From Flavobacteriaceae bacterium (GTDB taxonomy: Bacteria > Bacteroidota > Bacteroidia > Flavobacteriales > Flavobacteriaceae): DNA of 64,000 nucleotides. The notes beneath the pieces were generated by a model. It did no database searches and was not told the origin of the DNA. It was given only the letters and a program-made list of their open reading frames with translations. The DNA lies in assembly GCA_021739635.1 (NCBI GenBank), contig JAIPBH010000008.1, positions 62,001 to 126,000 of the forward strand, given 5' to 3'. A program made the position numbers and the translations under genes. Below, piece by piece: positions 44,405 through 54,136 of this stretch. The number at the start of each line of letters is the position of its first letter. The first letter of the stretch is position 1.

Positions 44405-45415
44405 TTAATGAGATGCTGAAACAAGTTCAACAGTACGAGGTTTGTATTTTGCAGCAATATTAGCAATTACTTTAATATGCGCTGGCGTTGTACCGCAACA
44501 ACCACCAATAATGTTAATCAAATTCTTCTTCAAATATTCTTCTATTTGTTCGCCCATTTCTTCTGGAGATTCATCATATTCTCCAAAAGCATTTGGTAAT
44601 CCTGCATTGGGATGTGCGGAAATAGCAAAGTCTGTTTTATTGGCAATCGCTTCCAAATGCGGTTGCAATAAATTAGCTCCTAAAGCACAATTAAATCCAA
44701 TAGACAATAATGGAATATGTGATACAGAAATTAAAAAAGCTTCGGCCGTTTGTCCGGATAAGGTTCTACCAGAGGCATCGGTAATCGTGCCACTTAACAT
44801 GATGGGGATATCAAGATTCCGTTCGTCTTTAACTTCTTCAATAGCGAATAATGCGGCTTTCGCATTTAGGGTATCAAACACCGTTTCAACCAACAGTAAA
44901 TCAACACCACCATCTATTAATGCCTCTACTTGCTGTTTGTAGGCAATACGCAATTCATCAAACGTGACGGCTCTGTAACCGGGATCGTTAACATCGGGCG
45001 ACATGCTGGCCGTTTTATTAGTTGGTCCAATAGACCCGGCTACAAAACGGGGTTTATGTGGCTCTTTAGCCGTAAATGCATCAGCTACTTCTCTGGCTAA
45101 TTTAGCAGATTGGTAATTGAGTTCGTATACCAAATCTTCCATTTGATAATCGGCCATTGCAATGGTTGTTCCAGAAAAGGTATTGGTTTCTACAATATCG
45201 GCACCCGCTTCAAAATACTTGGCGTGTATGGTTTTAATAGCTTCTGGCTGTGTAATAGAAAGCAAATCGTTATTGCCCTGTAATGGTGTTGGATAGTCTT
45301 TGAAACGTTCGCCTCTAAAATCGTTTTCAGTAAATTTATATTGCTGAAGCATGGTTCCCATAGCGCCATCGAGCACTAAAATACGTTGTTGTAAAGCCTG
45401 TTTTATGTTTGACAT
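44405..45415 (-). CDS. Methionine synthase, homocysteine-binding subunit
   Basis: Zn-dependent homocysteine S-methyltransferase domain corresponding to the N-terminal third of Met[15 protein letters not shown]-type start (as [15 protein letters not shown]), a Zn-ligand Cys in [10 protein letters not shown] and the pair in [11 protein letters not shown]. 336 residues. Located 5 nt upstream of the folate/B12 subunit gene; together they rebuild full MetH. Confidence 0.93.
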   Translation of the reverse strand: MSNIKQALQQRILVLDGAMGTMLQQYKFTENDFRGERFKDYPTPLQGNNDLLSITQPEAIKTIHAKYFEAGADIVETNTFSGTTIAMADYQMEDLVYELNYQSAKLAREVADAFTAKEPHKPRFVAGSIGPTNKTASMSPDVNDPGYRAVTFDELRIAYKQQVEALIDGGVDLLLVETVFDTLNAKAALFAIEEVKDERNLDIPIMLSGTITDASGRTLSGQTAEAFLISVSHIPLLSIGFNCALGANLLQPHLEAIANKTDFAISAHPNAGLPNAFGEYDESPEEMGEQIEEYLKKNLINIIGGCCGTTPAHIKVIANIAAKYKPRTVELVSASH

Positions 45416-45468
45416 GTAAATTATTTTTGCCTTAAAAGTGTTTAATTATCATTTTTAAACTAGCTAAC

Positions 45469-45476
45469 AAAAGTAA
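45469..45476 (-). promoter_or_regulatory. Candidate -7 promoter element of split metH
   Basis: On the minus strand TACTTTTG matches TAnnTTTG and lies 53 nt before the metH ATG. The -33 region is occupied by the palindrome at 45491-45511 rather than TTTG. Confidence 0.38.
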
Positions 45477-45490
45477 TGCACATATTTTTA

Positions 45491-45511
45491 AATTCATAAG
45501 TAATATGAATT
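45491..45511. promoter_or_regulatory. Palindromic operator candidate upstream of metH
   Basis: AATTCATA, five bases and TATGAATT form a perfect 8-bp inverted repeat of 21 bases. It lies 14-35 nt upstream of the proposed -7 box, where a repressor or activator of metH would bind. No regulator gene sits beside it. Confidence 0.45.
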
Positions 45512-45614
45512 GTTTTTAGGTGACATACAATCGTGTTTTATATTAAAATTGGCCTAGCAGACAAATCCCTAAGAAAACAAAGAAATTATAGAATAGATTT
45601 AAAACACAAGCGTT

Positions 45615-46502
45615 TTATTCAAACAATGTTGAAGACAAATACCTATCGCCACGATCGCATATAATGGCAACGATAACACCACTTTCTAAAGTTTCGGCCA
45701 ATTTTAAAGCGGTAAAAACAGAACCACCACTGCTCATGCCTGCAAAAACACCTTCTTCTTTTGCTAAGCGTTGGGTTGTTAATTTCGCATCATCTTCACT
45801 CACATCAATCACGATATCTACTTTCGACCTATTAAAAAATTTAGGTACATAGTCTGGCGACCATTTTCTAATACCTGGAATTTTAGCGCCATCTGCTGGT
45901 TGTGCCCCAACAATGGTAATATTTTTATTTTTCTCTTTTAAATAGGTTGAAACACCCATAATAGTTCCCGTGGTTCCCATGGCTGCTACAAAATGCGTGA
46001 CTTCGCCATGAGTATCTCTCCAAATTTCTGGGCCTGTGGTTTTATAATGCGCTTTCCAGTTATCATCATTTTCGAACTGATTTAAAAGAAAATAACCTTT
46101 TTCATCACGTAATTGAAACGCTACATCTCTAGAACCTTCAATACCCGTATCAGCAGGTGTTAAAATAACCTCAGCACCATAAGCACGCATGGTTTTAACG
46201 CGTTCTTCCGTAGAGTTTTCAGGCATTATTAATACCATTTTCAAACCTAATAAATTAGCTATAAATGCCAATGCAATACCTGTATTTCCGCTGGTAGCTT
46301 CAACTAAATAGTCGCCTTTATTTATATCGCCTCGTTTTAAAGCTTCACTTATCATATTAAAAGCAGCACGATCTTTTACACTTCCGCCAGGGTTATCGCC
46401 TTCTAATTTCAATAAAAGGGTGACGTTTTTATTTTGAATTAAATGAGTGGCTTCCACCAAAGGTGTATTGCCTATGCGGTCTGTAATACTAGCGTATGCC
46501 AT
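45615..46502 (-). CDS. cysM: Cysteine synthase
   Basis: PLP enzyme that converts O-acetylserine and sulfide to cysteine. Lys43 in GGSVKDRAA binds PLP; the substrate loop is TSGNTGIALA and the PLP-phosphate loop lies in AAMGTTGTIMGVS. 295 residues, the shorter CysM-like form, which can also use thiosulfate in some bacteria. Its first 14 bases overlap cysE, so the two are co-translated. Confidence 0.94.
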   Translation of the reverse strand: MAYASITDRIGNTPLVEATHLIQNKNVTLLLKLEGDNPGGSVKDRAAFNMISEALKRGDINKGDYLVEATSGNTGIALAFIANLLGLKMVLIMPENSTEERVKTMRAYGAEVILTPADTGIEGSRDVAFQLRDEKGYFLLNQFENDDNWKAHYKTTGPEIWRDTHGEVTHFVAAMGTTGTIMGVSTYLKEKNKNITIVGAQPADGAKIPGIRKWSPDYVPKFFNRSKVDIVIDVSEDDAKLTTQRLAKEEGVFAGMSSGGSVFTALKLAETLESGVIVAIICDRGDRYLSSTLFE

Positions 46503-47223
46503 TTTTTTTGGGTCTGATTTTAATTTCGGTTTGATAGGTAACCAATGAATTTTCTGGAACCGATTGTGTTATCCAAACATTGGCACCAATGGTACTATTG
46601 GCACCTATAACAATATCGCCACCTAAAATGGTAGCATTGGCGTAAATAGTTACATTATCTTCAATAGTTGGGTGACGTTTGGTAGATTCCATACTTTTCT
46701 TCACTTGAATACCACCTAACGTAACGCCCTGAAAAATTTTGACATTATTTTTGATAATAGAAGTTTCTCCGATGACGATTCCTGTTCCATGATCTACGAA
46801 AAAAGAATCGCCAATAGTTGCTCCTGGATGAATATCGATACCTGTAATGCCATGTACATATTCACTCATCATTCTTGGGAGAATGGGCACTTTTAAAACA
46901 AATAATTGATGACTCAGTCTATAAACCGAAATGGCATAAAACCCTGGATAAGCTAAATAAACTTCCTCAATACAAGTAGATGCTGGGTCATTTTTTAAAA
47001 ATGATGCAGCATCTAAATTTAATTTTTCTCGAATAATTAAAAACTGAGTTTGAAAATCATTCCAAATATTTTCACCATTTTCAATAGCTAGTTTAGAGGT
47101 GATTTCTAAAAAAGTTTCTTTTAAATAGACTGTTTCTCCTTCTTGTTCATCAAATAAATTATAGAATAATCGTTTTGTGAATGGCTTAATTAATTCTTTT
47201 AAGCGGATATTATAATTCTTCAT
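46489..47223 (-). CDS. cysE: Serine O-acetyltransferase
   Basis: Acetylates serine to supply the cysteine synthase encoded downstream. The C-terminal half is a left-handed beta-helix of hexapeptide repeats (GIDIHPGATIGDSFFVDHGT, GIVIGETS, ATILGGDIVIG). ATG 47223 gives 244 residues; the frame is open to a TTG at 47229. The 14-nt overlap with cysM fits a cysteine-synthase complex pair. Confidence 0.94.
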   Translation of the reverse strand: MKNYNIRLKELIKPFTKRLFYNLFDEQEGETVYLKETFLEITSKLAIENGENIWNDFQTQFLIIREKLNLDAASFLKNDPASTCIEEVYLAYPGFYAISVYRLSHQLFVLKVPILPRMMSEYVHGITGIDIHPGATIGDSFFVDHGTGIVIGETSIIKNNVKIFQGVTLGGIQVKKSMESTKRHPTIEDNVTIYANATILGGDIVIGANSTIGANVWITQSVPENSLVTYQTEIKIRPKKNGIR

Positions 47224-47274
47224 TGCCAAGTAGTCTCTTTAGGTGAGCTAAAATTACATAATAAAAGTTATTTA

Positions 47275-48324
47275 TTATATAGATTGTACCACCGCTTTTG
47301 GAGCTTCTTTTCGTGTACCATCAAAACCATCAATTCCGCTTACAGTAGTGTATTTTAATACATACTTTTTACCTGGATTGATGATTCTATAAGCCGCTTG
47401 ACACATTAACGTGGCTTCATGAAATCCACAAAGAATCAATTTTAATTTTTCTGGATAAATATTAACATCTCCAATAGCAAAAATACCAGGAATATTAGTT
47501 TGATAGTTTAAAGAATTATCAACTTTAATGGCATTTTTTTCAATTTCCAATCCCCAATCGGCAATCGGCCCCAATTTAGGTGACAAGCCGAATAATGGAA
47601 TAAAATGATCTGTTTCTAATTGTGACTCTTCACCTTCAGTAGTAATTATAACCGCTTCTAATTGATCTTTACCAACCAAACCTGTCACTTCTGAAGGTGT
47701 GATTAAATTGATTTTTCCTAGAGCTTTCAGTTCTGTTACTTTTTCGACAGAATCTAAAGCACCTCTAAATTCATTTCTTCTATGAATTAGAGTCACTTGA
47801 GAAGCAATATCGGCGAGAAATATACTCCAATCTAAAGCAGAATCACCACCGCCAGAAATAACAACTTTTTTATCTCGATACACTTCAGGGTCTTTTATAA
47901 AATATTCAACCCCTTTGTCTTCATAATAAGCAACGTTATCTATCAAAGGTTTTCTGGGTTCAAAAGATCCTAAACCACCTGCAATAGCAACCACTGGTGC
48001 ATGATGTTTTGTGCCTTTATTAGTTGTTACTATAAATGTACCATCTTCTAATTTATCAATAGTTTCAGCACGTTCTCCTAATGTGAACCCAGGTTCAAAT
48101 TGTTTTCCTTGTTCTATAAGATTTTTTGTTAAATCGCCTGCTAAAATCTCTGGAAATCCAGGGATATCATAAATAGGTTTTTTAGGGTATATTTCTGAAC
48201 ATTGTCCGCCTGGTTGTGGCAAGGCATCAATTAAATGGCATTTAAGTTTTAATAGTCCTGCCTCGAAAACGGCGAATAAGCCTGTTGGTCCTGCGCCTAT
48301 TATGAGTATATCTGTCTTAATCAT
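47275..48324 (-). CDS. Ferredoxin-NADP reductase (thioredoxin-reductase-like)
   Basis: FAD/NADPH flavoprotein with GAGPTGLFAVFEAG near the N-terminus, SGGGDSALDW for NADPH and the C-terminal FAIGDVN. It lacks the CXXC of thioredoxin reductases and resembles the YumC-type ferredoxin reductases. In this position it probably supplies electrons to the sulfite reductase. ATG 48324 overlaps the upstream gene by 8 nt and is preferred over the open frame to 48345. About 349 residues. Confidence 0.88.
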   Translation of the reverse strand: MIKTDILIIGAGPTGLFAVFEAGLLKLKCHLIDALPQPGGQCSEIYPKKPIYDIPGFPEILAGDLTKNLIEQGKQFEPGFTLGERAETIDKLEDGTFIVTTNKGTKHHAPVVAIAGGLGSFEPRKPLIDNVAYYEDKGVEYFIKDPEVYRDKKVVISGGGDSALDWSIFLADIASQVTLIHRRNEFRGALDSVEKVTELKALGKINLITPSEVTGLVGKDQLEAVIITTEGEESQLETDHFIPLFGLSPKLGPIADWGLEIEKNAIKVDNSLNYQTNIPGIFAIGDVNIYPEKLKLILCGFHEATLMCQAAYRIINPGKKYVLKYTTVSGIDGFDGTRKEAPKAVVQSI

Positions 48325-48910
48325 TTTTAGCTTCTTTTTTTGCAATTAATCCTTTGGTAAATTCGTTAAGCGTTTCCACTTTTTGTTCAAAATCACCTTG
48401 AATTGTTTTTCTATATTCGTTTAAATTTTTAACCAAATCATCGACATTTTCTGGAATGACATCCTCGAAAAATTGACGCAAACGTTTGGCTGTGGTTGGC
48501 GACTTTCCGTTAGTGGAAATCGCCACTTTTACATGTCCTTTGGTAACAATACCTCCCATATAAAAATCGCAATATGGTGGATTGTCAGCAACATTAACCA
48601 AAATTCCTTTTTTTCTGCAATTTTCGTAAACTTTTACATTTACTTTTGGAACATCGGTGGTAGCAATAACCAAGTGTTTACCTTTTAAAAATCGCTTACT
48701 ATATTGTCTTTTTATTAATTTTACATCACCTTTTTTAGCTAATTCTATGGTGCCTTCTCTGAACATTGGTGATACCATAGTAACTTTTGCATTTGGACTA
48801 GATTTTAATAGAAAGGTTAATTTTTCTTCAGCCACATTTCCGCCACCTACAATAAGCACCTGAAGATTATCTAGCTTTAAGAAAATAGGATATAAATTAT
48901 TTCTTTCCAT
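48317..48910 (-). CDS. Precorrin-2 dehydrogenase / sirohydrochlorin ferrochelatase (CysG N-terminal type)
   Basis: Oxidises precorrin-2 and may insert iron to finish siroheme for the sulfite reductase. 197 residues: Rossmann motif GGGNVAEEKLTFLL near the N-terminus, then NVADNPPYCDFYMGGIVTKG and the STNGKSPTTAKRLRQFFED segment, as in Met8p/CysG-N. Whether the chelatase activity is present is not decided by the sequence. It directly follows cobA. Confidence 0.9.
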   Translation of the reverse strand: MERNNLYPIFLKLDNLQVLIVGGGNVAEEKLTFLLKSSPNAKVTMVSPMFREGTIELAKKGDVKLIKRQYSKRFLKGKHLVIATTDVPKVNVKVYENCRKKGILVNVADNPPYCDFYMGGIVTKGHVKVAISTNGKSPTTAKRLRQFFEDVIPENVDDLVKNLNEYRKTIQGDFEQKVETLNEFTKGLIAKKEAKND

Positions 48911-48917
48911 TTAAAAA

Positions 48918-49694
48918 TCAATCGGTTTTTAATGCGTTTATTTCATTTAAAACAGATGACAAAGTTACTCGTTCTTTCACAACATCTCCAATAATGATAA
49001 TTGCTGGTGAAGATAATTGTTGTTTTTCTACTACTTTCTCAATCGTATTAATAGTTCCAAAACCAACTTTTTCGTTTTTGGTTGTGCCATTTTGAATGAC
49101 AGCTACTACCATGTCATGCTTGTTTTGAGATTTGAAAATTTCTACTATTTCATTTAACTTTCCCATTCCCATAAGAATAACAATGGTTGCTGTAGATTGT
49201 GCTGCCAATACAATATCATTTGATAACTGATGTGATTTTGTTGTTCCTGTAATGACCCAAAAACTTTCGGAAGCACCGCGTTTTGTCAATGGAATACCCT
49301 GATAAGCCGGAACTGCAAAAGATGATGAAATACCAGGAACCATATAAGTCTCTATATCAAATTGTCTGACATAATCAATCTCTTCGGCACCGCGACCAAA
49401 AATAAACGGATCGCCACCTTTTAATCTAACAACATGTCCATGGCTTTTAGTTCTACTTAAAATTAATTCATTTATTTGTTCCTGTTGGTATGCATAACAG
49501 CCCTTACGCTTGCCTACAAAAATAATCTCAGCTTTTTTAGAAGCATAACTAAGCAATTCTTCATTAATAAGCGCATCATACAAAATAACATTTGCAGACT
49601 CTATTGCTTTGATAGCCTTAAGTGTGATTAAGTCTGGGTCACCTGGACCAGCACCTACAACTGTTAATTTTGGTATTTTATTAGTGAATTCCAT
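48918..49694 (-). CDS. cobA: Uroporphyrinogen-III C-methyltransferase
   Basis: Makes precorrin-2 from uroporphyrinogen III with two SAM. 258 residues with GAGPGDPDLITLKA, the YDALI segment, VRLKGGDPFIFGRGAEE and VPGISSSFAVPAYQGIPLT. It operates with the CysG-N-like protein encoded 7 nt downstream to make siroheme for the sulfite reductase encoded 44 nt upstream. Confidence 0.95.
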   Translation of the reverse strand: MEFTNKIPKLTVVGAGPGDPDLITLKAIKAIESANVILYDALINEELLSYASKKAEIIFVGKRKGCYAYQQEQINELILSRTKSHGHVVRLKGGDPFIFGRGAEEIDYVRQFDIETYMVPGISSSFAVPAYQGIPLTKRGASESFWVITGTTKSHQLSNDIVLAAQSTATIVILMGMGKLNEIVEIFKSQNKHDMVVAVIQNGTTKNEKVGFGTINTIEKVVEKQQLSSPAIIIIGDVVKERVTLSSVLNEINALKTD

Positions 49695-49738
49695 ATTAAT
49701 ATAGGAAGTTAAATAGATTTGCTTTAAGCCTATTATTC

Positions 49739-51817
49739 TTAATTAATCGTTCTAAATGCTCTAACCTTAGCTAAAAACTGATTCGCATTTTCAATATATT
49801 TTGAAGCAAATTCTTGAGTTGGATTATATTCTCTAATCTGATAAACCAATTCTGAAAAGGTTGTTCCTAAATCTAGTTTTTCACTAGAAATAAAGGTTTC
49901 ATCAAACTGGCTAATAATTCCAGCTTGTGTATTAGTGCTAACATTTTCGGCAAGTAATAATGCTTTTGCCGAATTTATCATAGAACTATAAGCGTGGTAA
50001 ATGGCACTTGAATATACTTTATCATTAAAAGAAACTTTTGCGTTTTCAATTTTCTCTTCACTTTCTAAAAATAGGGTTGATATTAAATCTATAACAACAC
50101 CTGCACATTCACCAACACCAATGGCTTTTTTGTATTTTTCATTGGTTCCCCAATCGATAAAATCGGCTTGGGTTAAATTGGTAACATCTTGAAGATCATT
50201 TAAAAGACCATAGAAATAACGCTCTCCTGTTGCTTTATAATATTCTAAAAAGGATTTACCTTGAGCATTAGCTTCAAAATCATTTAAAATAATTCTTAAA
50301 GCTTCTGGTCCTCTTCTACTTGGAATTTTTACAACTTTATCAGCAAACAATCCATTTCCATCACCTAAATTACCACCACCTAGCAATACTTGTAATGCTG
50401 GAGCTACTAATTTATCGGGCGTACGAACCGACATACCTTGAAACCCAATATTGGCCATGGTATGTTGTCCACAAGCATTCATACAACCACTAATTTTAAT
50501 CACTAAATCTTTATTTTCCAGATATTGCGGATATTCGGTTTTTATAACGCGCTCCAATTCTGCAGCAATTCCTGTACTACTGGCAATTCCTAAGTTACAA
50601 GTATCTGTTCCTGGGCAAGCTGTTATGTCTACTGCTTTATTATATCCGGCTTCAACAAAGCCAAGTTTATCTAATTCTGTATAAAAAAATGGGACTAATT
50701 CTTCCTTAACAAAAGGGATTAATATATTTTGCCGAAGCGATAAACGTATTTCTCCTGCGGCATAGTTTTCTACCAAATTGGCCAATAAACGGGCTTTATC
50801 GGTATAAAAATCGCCCAAAAGCACTTTAATACCAATAGCTACGTAACCCTCTTGTTTTTGTGGCACAAGATTAGTGGATTTCCAAGTTTCAAAAGCTTTT
50901 TTATCTTTTATCTCAACGTTTGGTGCTTTAACCGAAACAGGTTTTGAAGGTTGATAAGATTCAAAATCAATGGGTACTGATTTAAACTCTATGGCGTTTT
51001 GCTCTTCTTCAACTAATGTTTTAAAAGCATCTAATTCTATATCTTTAATTAAGAATTTCATTCGGGCTTTGGCTCTGCTTTTTCGCTCACCATGACGGTC
51101 AAAAATTCTTAAAACTCCTTCCATTGTTGGAATGATTTTATCAGTTTCAATAAAATCATATAATACATCGGCATGGCGTGGTTGAGAACCCAATCCGCCA
51201 CCTAACATGACTTTAAACCCACGAACACCATTTTGAATTTTAGCAATAAATCCTAAATCGTGCATGTAAGACAATCCTGTATCTTCGTTAGATGATGAAA
51301 ACGACACTTTAAATTTTCGTCCCATTTCTTGACAAATAGGGTTTCTTAAGAAGAATTTAAAAACGGCATCGGCATAAGGTGACACATCAAAAGGCTCATT
51401 AACATCAATACCTGCCGTTTCTGAAGCGGTTACGTTTCTAACGGTATTCCCACAAGCTTCTCTAAGGGTTACGTCATCTTTTTCTAACTCTGCCCAAAGC
51501 TGTGGCGTTCTGTTTAAATCTACAAAATGAATTTGAATGTCCTGACGTGTGGTGATGTGCAAACGCCCACGAGAATATTCGTCAGACACCTCAGCAATTC
51601 GTCTTAATTGATTGCTTAATACTTTTCCAAAAGGTAGTTTAATACGAATCATTTGAACGCCTTCTTGACGTTGGCCATATACGCCACGCGCCAAACGAAG
51701 ACTTCTAAATTTTTCTTCATCAATTTTGCCGTTGTTGAATAGCTCAATCTTATTGGCTAATTCAATAATATCCTTTTCGACAATAGGATTCTCTATTTCG
51801 GTTCTAAAACTTTGCAT
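49739..51817 (-). CDS. Siroheme sulfite/nitrite reductase with C-terminal HEPN-like domain
   Basis: Six-electron reductase: both ferredoxin-like half-domains are present, with the siroheme/4Fe-4S cysteines Cys401, Cys407 (TACPGTDTCNLG) and Cys445, Cys449 (SGCMNACGQH). Position among cysDNH, siroheme and cysteine genes argues for sulfite. Residues from about 555 to 692 form an extra helical domain containing AIYHAYSSMINSAKALLLAE, typical of HEPN folds, which in other proteins bind nucleotides or cleave RNA; the usual RX4-6H catalytic motif is not obvious. The extension is known from other flavobacterial reductases but its purpose is unclear. Confidence 0.93.
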   Translation of the reverse strand: MQSFRTEIENPIVEKDIIELANKIELFNNGKIDEEKFRSLRLARGVYGQRQEGVQMIRIKLPFGKVLSNQLRRIAEVSDEYSRGRLHITTRQDIQIHFVDLNRTPQLWAELEKDDVTLREACGNTVRNVTASETAGIDVNEPFDVSPYADAVFKFFLRNPICQEMGRKFKVSFSSSNEDTGLSYMHDLGFIAKIQNGVRGFKVMLGGGLGSQPRHADVLYDFIETDKIIPTMEGVLRIFDRHGERKSRAKARMKFLIKDIELDAFKTLVEEEQNAIEFKSVPIDFESYQPSKPVSVKAPNVEIKDKKAFETWKSTNLVPQKQEGYVAIGIKVLLGDFYTDKARLLANLVENYAAGEIRLSLRQNILIPFVKEELVPFFYTELDKLGFVEAGYNKAVDITACPGTDTCNLGIASSTGIAAELERVIKTEYPQYLENKDLVIKISGCMNACGQHTMANIGFQGMSVRTPDKLVAPALQVLLGGGNLGDGNGLFADKVVKIPSRRGPEALRIILNDFEANAQGKSFLEYYKATGERYFYGLLNDLQDVTNLTQADFIDWGTNEKYKKAIGVGECAGVVIDLISTLFLESEEKIENAKVSFNDKVYSSAIYHAYSSMINSAKALLLAENVSTNTQAGIISQFDETFISSEKLDLGTTFSELVYQIREYNPTQEFASKYIENANQFLAKVRAFRTIN

Positions 51818-51865
51818 GACGTACCTGACCTTTCCTTTTTTTGGAAAGAATTTTATAATTATTTT

Positions 51866-53113
51866 CTATTGAATAAATCCTGCTCCAACAGTATTATTCG
51901 TTTGTGTATCTATTAAAATAAATGACCCATTTGTTCTGTGATTTTTAAATGGATCGTAAAAAATAGGCTTGTTTAACTTGAATGTAACTTGCGCAATGTC
52001 ATTCACATTTAATCCTGTTACATTTTCTTCAATTCCTGAATAATCCGGATTAATTTTATGATGGATTTTATCAACTTTTGCCAACACTTTATTCACACCG
52101 TGTTGCACAATATATTTACCTCCATTAGTTAATTGATTGGAATCCATCCAACAAATATTGGCTGTAAATTGTTTATCAATAGTAGGTAAATCGCCATCTT
52201 TTACAATCATATCTCCACGACTCACATTAATATCATTTTCTAATGTAATGGTTACAGAACTGCGTCTAGAAGCCGTTTGATATTTTTCATCATAGAAGTA
52301 AATATCCTTTATTTTTGATTTTGTTTGTGATGGTAACACAACAATATCGTCGCCAATACTTAATTCTCCACCATATACTTTTCCTGCATAGCCTCTAAAA
52401 TCATGAAACTCTTCGGTTTTTGGACGAATAACATATTGCACCGGAAACCGCGGAGTTCCTACATTAAAGATATCTTTTTTATCTAAAGCTTCTAAATGCT
52501 CCAATAAACTTTGACCCGTGTACCAAGGCATTTTGTTTGACCTATTCACCACATTATCACCTTTTAAAGCACTTACCGGAATGAAGGTTATTTTTTGATC
52601 TTGATAATCTCTTTTGCTCATCAATTCAGAGAAATCGGCTTTTATTTTATTATAAACATCTTCTGAATAATCAACCAAATCCATTTTATTGATGGTTACC
52701 ACTACATCTTTAATTCTCAATAAATTATTGATGAAGAAATGACGATTGGTTTGCTCAATAACTCCTTTTCTGGCATCAATTAAAATGATGGATGCTTGTG
52801 ATGTTGACGCACCAGTTACCATGTTACGGGTGTACTCAACATGACCGGGAGTATCAGCAATGATGTAACTTTTTTTAGCTGTTGAAAAATAAATATGAGC
52901 TACATCAATGGTGATGCCTTGTTCTCTTTCGGCCACTAAACCATCGGTTGCCAATGAAAAATCCAAGTAATCATATCCTTTTTGTTTACTTGTTTTTTCA
53001 ATAGCTTCCAACTTATCTGTGGTTAATGATTTTGTATCATAAAGTATTCTACCAATCAAGGTGCTTTTCCCATCATCTACGCTTCCTGCTGTTGCAATTT
53101 TTAATACTTCCAT
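51866..53113 (-). CDS. cysN: Sulfate adenylyltransferase, GTPase subunit
   Basis: Couples GTP hydrolysis to APS formation with CysD. EF-Tu-like GTPase: G1 GSVDDGKST, G3 DTPGHVEYTRN, G4 NKMD, followed by two beta-barrel domains. 415 residues: shorter than fused CysNC, and no APS kinase domain follows. 23 nt downstream of cysD. Confidence 0.95.
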   Translation of the reverse strand: MEVLKIATAGSVDDGKSTLIGRILYDTKSLTTDKLEAIEKTSKQKGYDYLDFSLATDGLVAEREQGITIDVAHIYFSTAKKSYIIADTPGHVEYTRNMVTGASTSQASIILIDARKGVIEQTNRHFFINNLLRIKDVVVTINKMDLVDYSEDVYNKIKADFSELMSKRDYQDQKITFIPVSALKGDNVVNRSNKMPWYTGQSLLEHLEALDKKDIFNVGTPRFPVQYVIRPKTEEFHDFRGYAGKVYGGELSIGDDIVVLPSQTKSKIKDIYFYDEKYQTASRRSSVTITLENDINVSRGDMIVKDGDLPTIDKQFTANICWMDSNQLTNGGKYIVQHGVNKVLAKVDKIHHKINPDYSGIEENVTGLNVNDIAQVTFKLNKPIFYDPFKNHRTNGSFILIDTQTNNTVGAGFIQ

Positions 53114-53136
53114 ATTATATTCTTATTGGCTTTTAT

Positions 53137-54039
53137 TTAAAAATATCCTTGTTGTTTACGTTTTTCCATGGCGGCATCAGAACGTTTATCATCTATTCTG
53201 GCGCCTCTTTCAGAAATGGTAGAATCTCTAATCTCTCTTACTACACTTGCAATATCTGTAGCTTCTGAAAATACAGCCGCCGTGCAACTCATGTCGCCAA
53301 CGGTTCTGAATCTTACCATACGTTCTAACACTTCTTCATCGTCTTCTTGATATACAAATTCTGAATGTGACCAGATTAATCCATCGCGTAAAAAGACTTT
53401 TCTTTTGTGCGCAAAATAAATAGATGGGATTTCTATGTTCTCTTTTTCAATATATGACCAAACATCTAATTCTGTCCAGTTTGAAATTGGAAACACGCGC
53501 ACATTTTGACCGTGCTGAATTTGCCCATTTAACATATCGAATAATTCTGGGCGTTGGTTTTTTTCGTCCCACTGTCCAAAATCATCGCGAACCGAAAAAA
53601 TACGCTCTTTGGCTCTTGCCTTTTCTTCGTCTCGTCTCGCGCCACCTATACAGGCATCAAACTTAAATTCTTCTATAGCATCTAAAAGTGTGGTTGTTTG
53701 CAATGAATTTCTACTGGAATATTTGCCAGATTCTTCTTTTACTTTACCTTCATCAATAGAATCTTGAACGTTTCGCACGATTAATTCCAAACCTAATTCT
53801 TTAACCAATTTATCTCTAAATTCGATGGTTTCAGGAAAATTATGCCCAGTATCGATATGCATTAAAGGAAATGGGATTTTTGCTGGATAAAACGCTTTTA
53901 CAGCCAATCTAACCAAGGTGATGGAATCCTTTCCTCCAGAAAATAACAACACAGGTTTTTCAAATTGTGCAGCTACTTCTCTCATGATATAAATAGCTTC
54001 GTTTTCAAGCGAATTTATATGGTATGTATCTTTCTTCAT
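53137..54039 (-). CDS. cysD: Sulfate adenylyltransferase, catalytic subunit
   Basis: Makes APS from ATP and sulfate. PP-loop LLFSGGKDSITLVRL (about 31-45) and the conserved MHIDTGHNFPETIEFRD and GGARRDEEKARAKER segments. 300 residues, typical. Co-transcribed with cysN; separated from cysH by a 97-nt spacer holding low-complexity repeats. Confidence 0.96.
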   Translation of the reverse strand: MKKDTYHINSLENEAIYIMREVAAQFEKPVLLFSGGKDSITLVRLAVKAFYPAKIPFPLMHIDTGHNFPETIEFRDKLVKELGLELIVRNVQDSIDEGKVKEESGKYSSRNSLQTTTLLDAIEEFKFDACIGGARRDEEKARAKERIFSVRDDFGQWDEKNQRPELFDMLNGQIQHGQNVRVFPISNWTELDVWSYIEKENIEIPSIYFAHKRKVFLRDGLIWSHSEFVYQEDDEEVLERMVRFRTVGDMSCTAAVFSEATDIASVVREIRDSTISERGARIDDKRSDAAMEKRKQQGYF

Positions 54040-54136
54040 AATATTTTATAGTTGTTGGTTGTTAGCAGATAGTTGTTGGTTTCTAAACCATATCTTAAAC
54101 AACTTTTAACTTTGTACTTTTTAACTTTTAACTTCC
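54040..54136. repeat. Low-complexity repeat spacer between cysH and cysD
   Basis: AGTTGTTGGTT occurs twice 21 nt apart (54050 and 54071), with GTTGTTGGTTGTTAGC at 54051-54066. It is followed by short tandem AACTTTT-type units (54104-54135). The same GTTGTTGGTTGTT core occurs in frame inside aroA. These look like the short tandem repeats that fill flavobacterial spacers. Confidence 0.7.

Noticed and set aside
44442-44942. Long open frame opposite the homocysteine methyltransferase gene
   Set aside because: Antisense shadow of a clear enzyme gene with no family match or start signal.
41724-45415. Possible frameshift splitting metH into two genes
   Set aside because: Both parts are full domains with their own ATG, separated by 5 nt at the natural domain boundary, and the split is common in Bacteroidota.
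45436-45501. 21-residue ORF with a hydrophobic core upstream of metH
   Set aside because: It overlaps the proposed promoter and palindrome, has no conserved feature and is probably chance.
45416-45614. Search for a SAM or cobalamin riboswitch upstream of metH
   Set aside because: None of the conserved aptamer segments (for example AAGGTGC, GCAACC or the B12-box) is present.
51830-51848. CTTTCC/GGAAAG inverted repeat in the sulfite reductase leader
   Set aside because: Stem of six with an A/T-only loop; on the minus strand it also supplies purine-rich sequence before the ATG and has no clear role.
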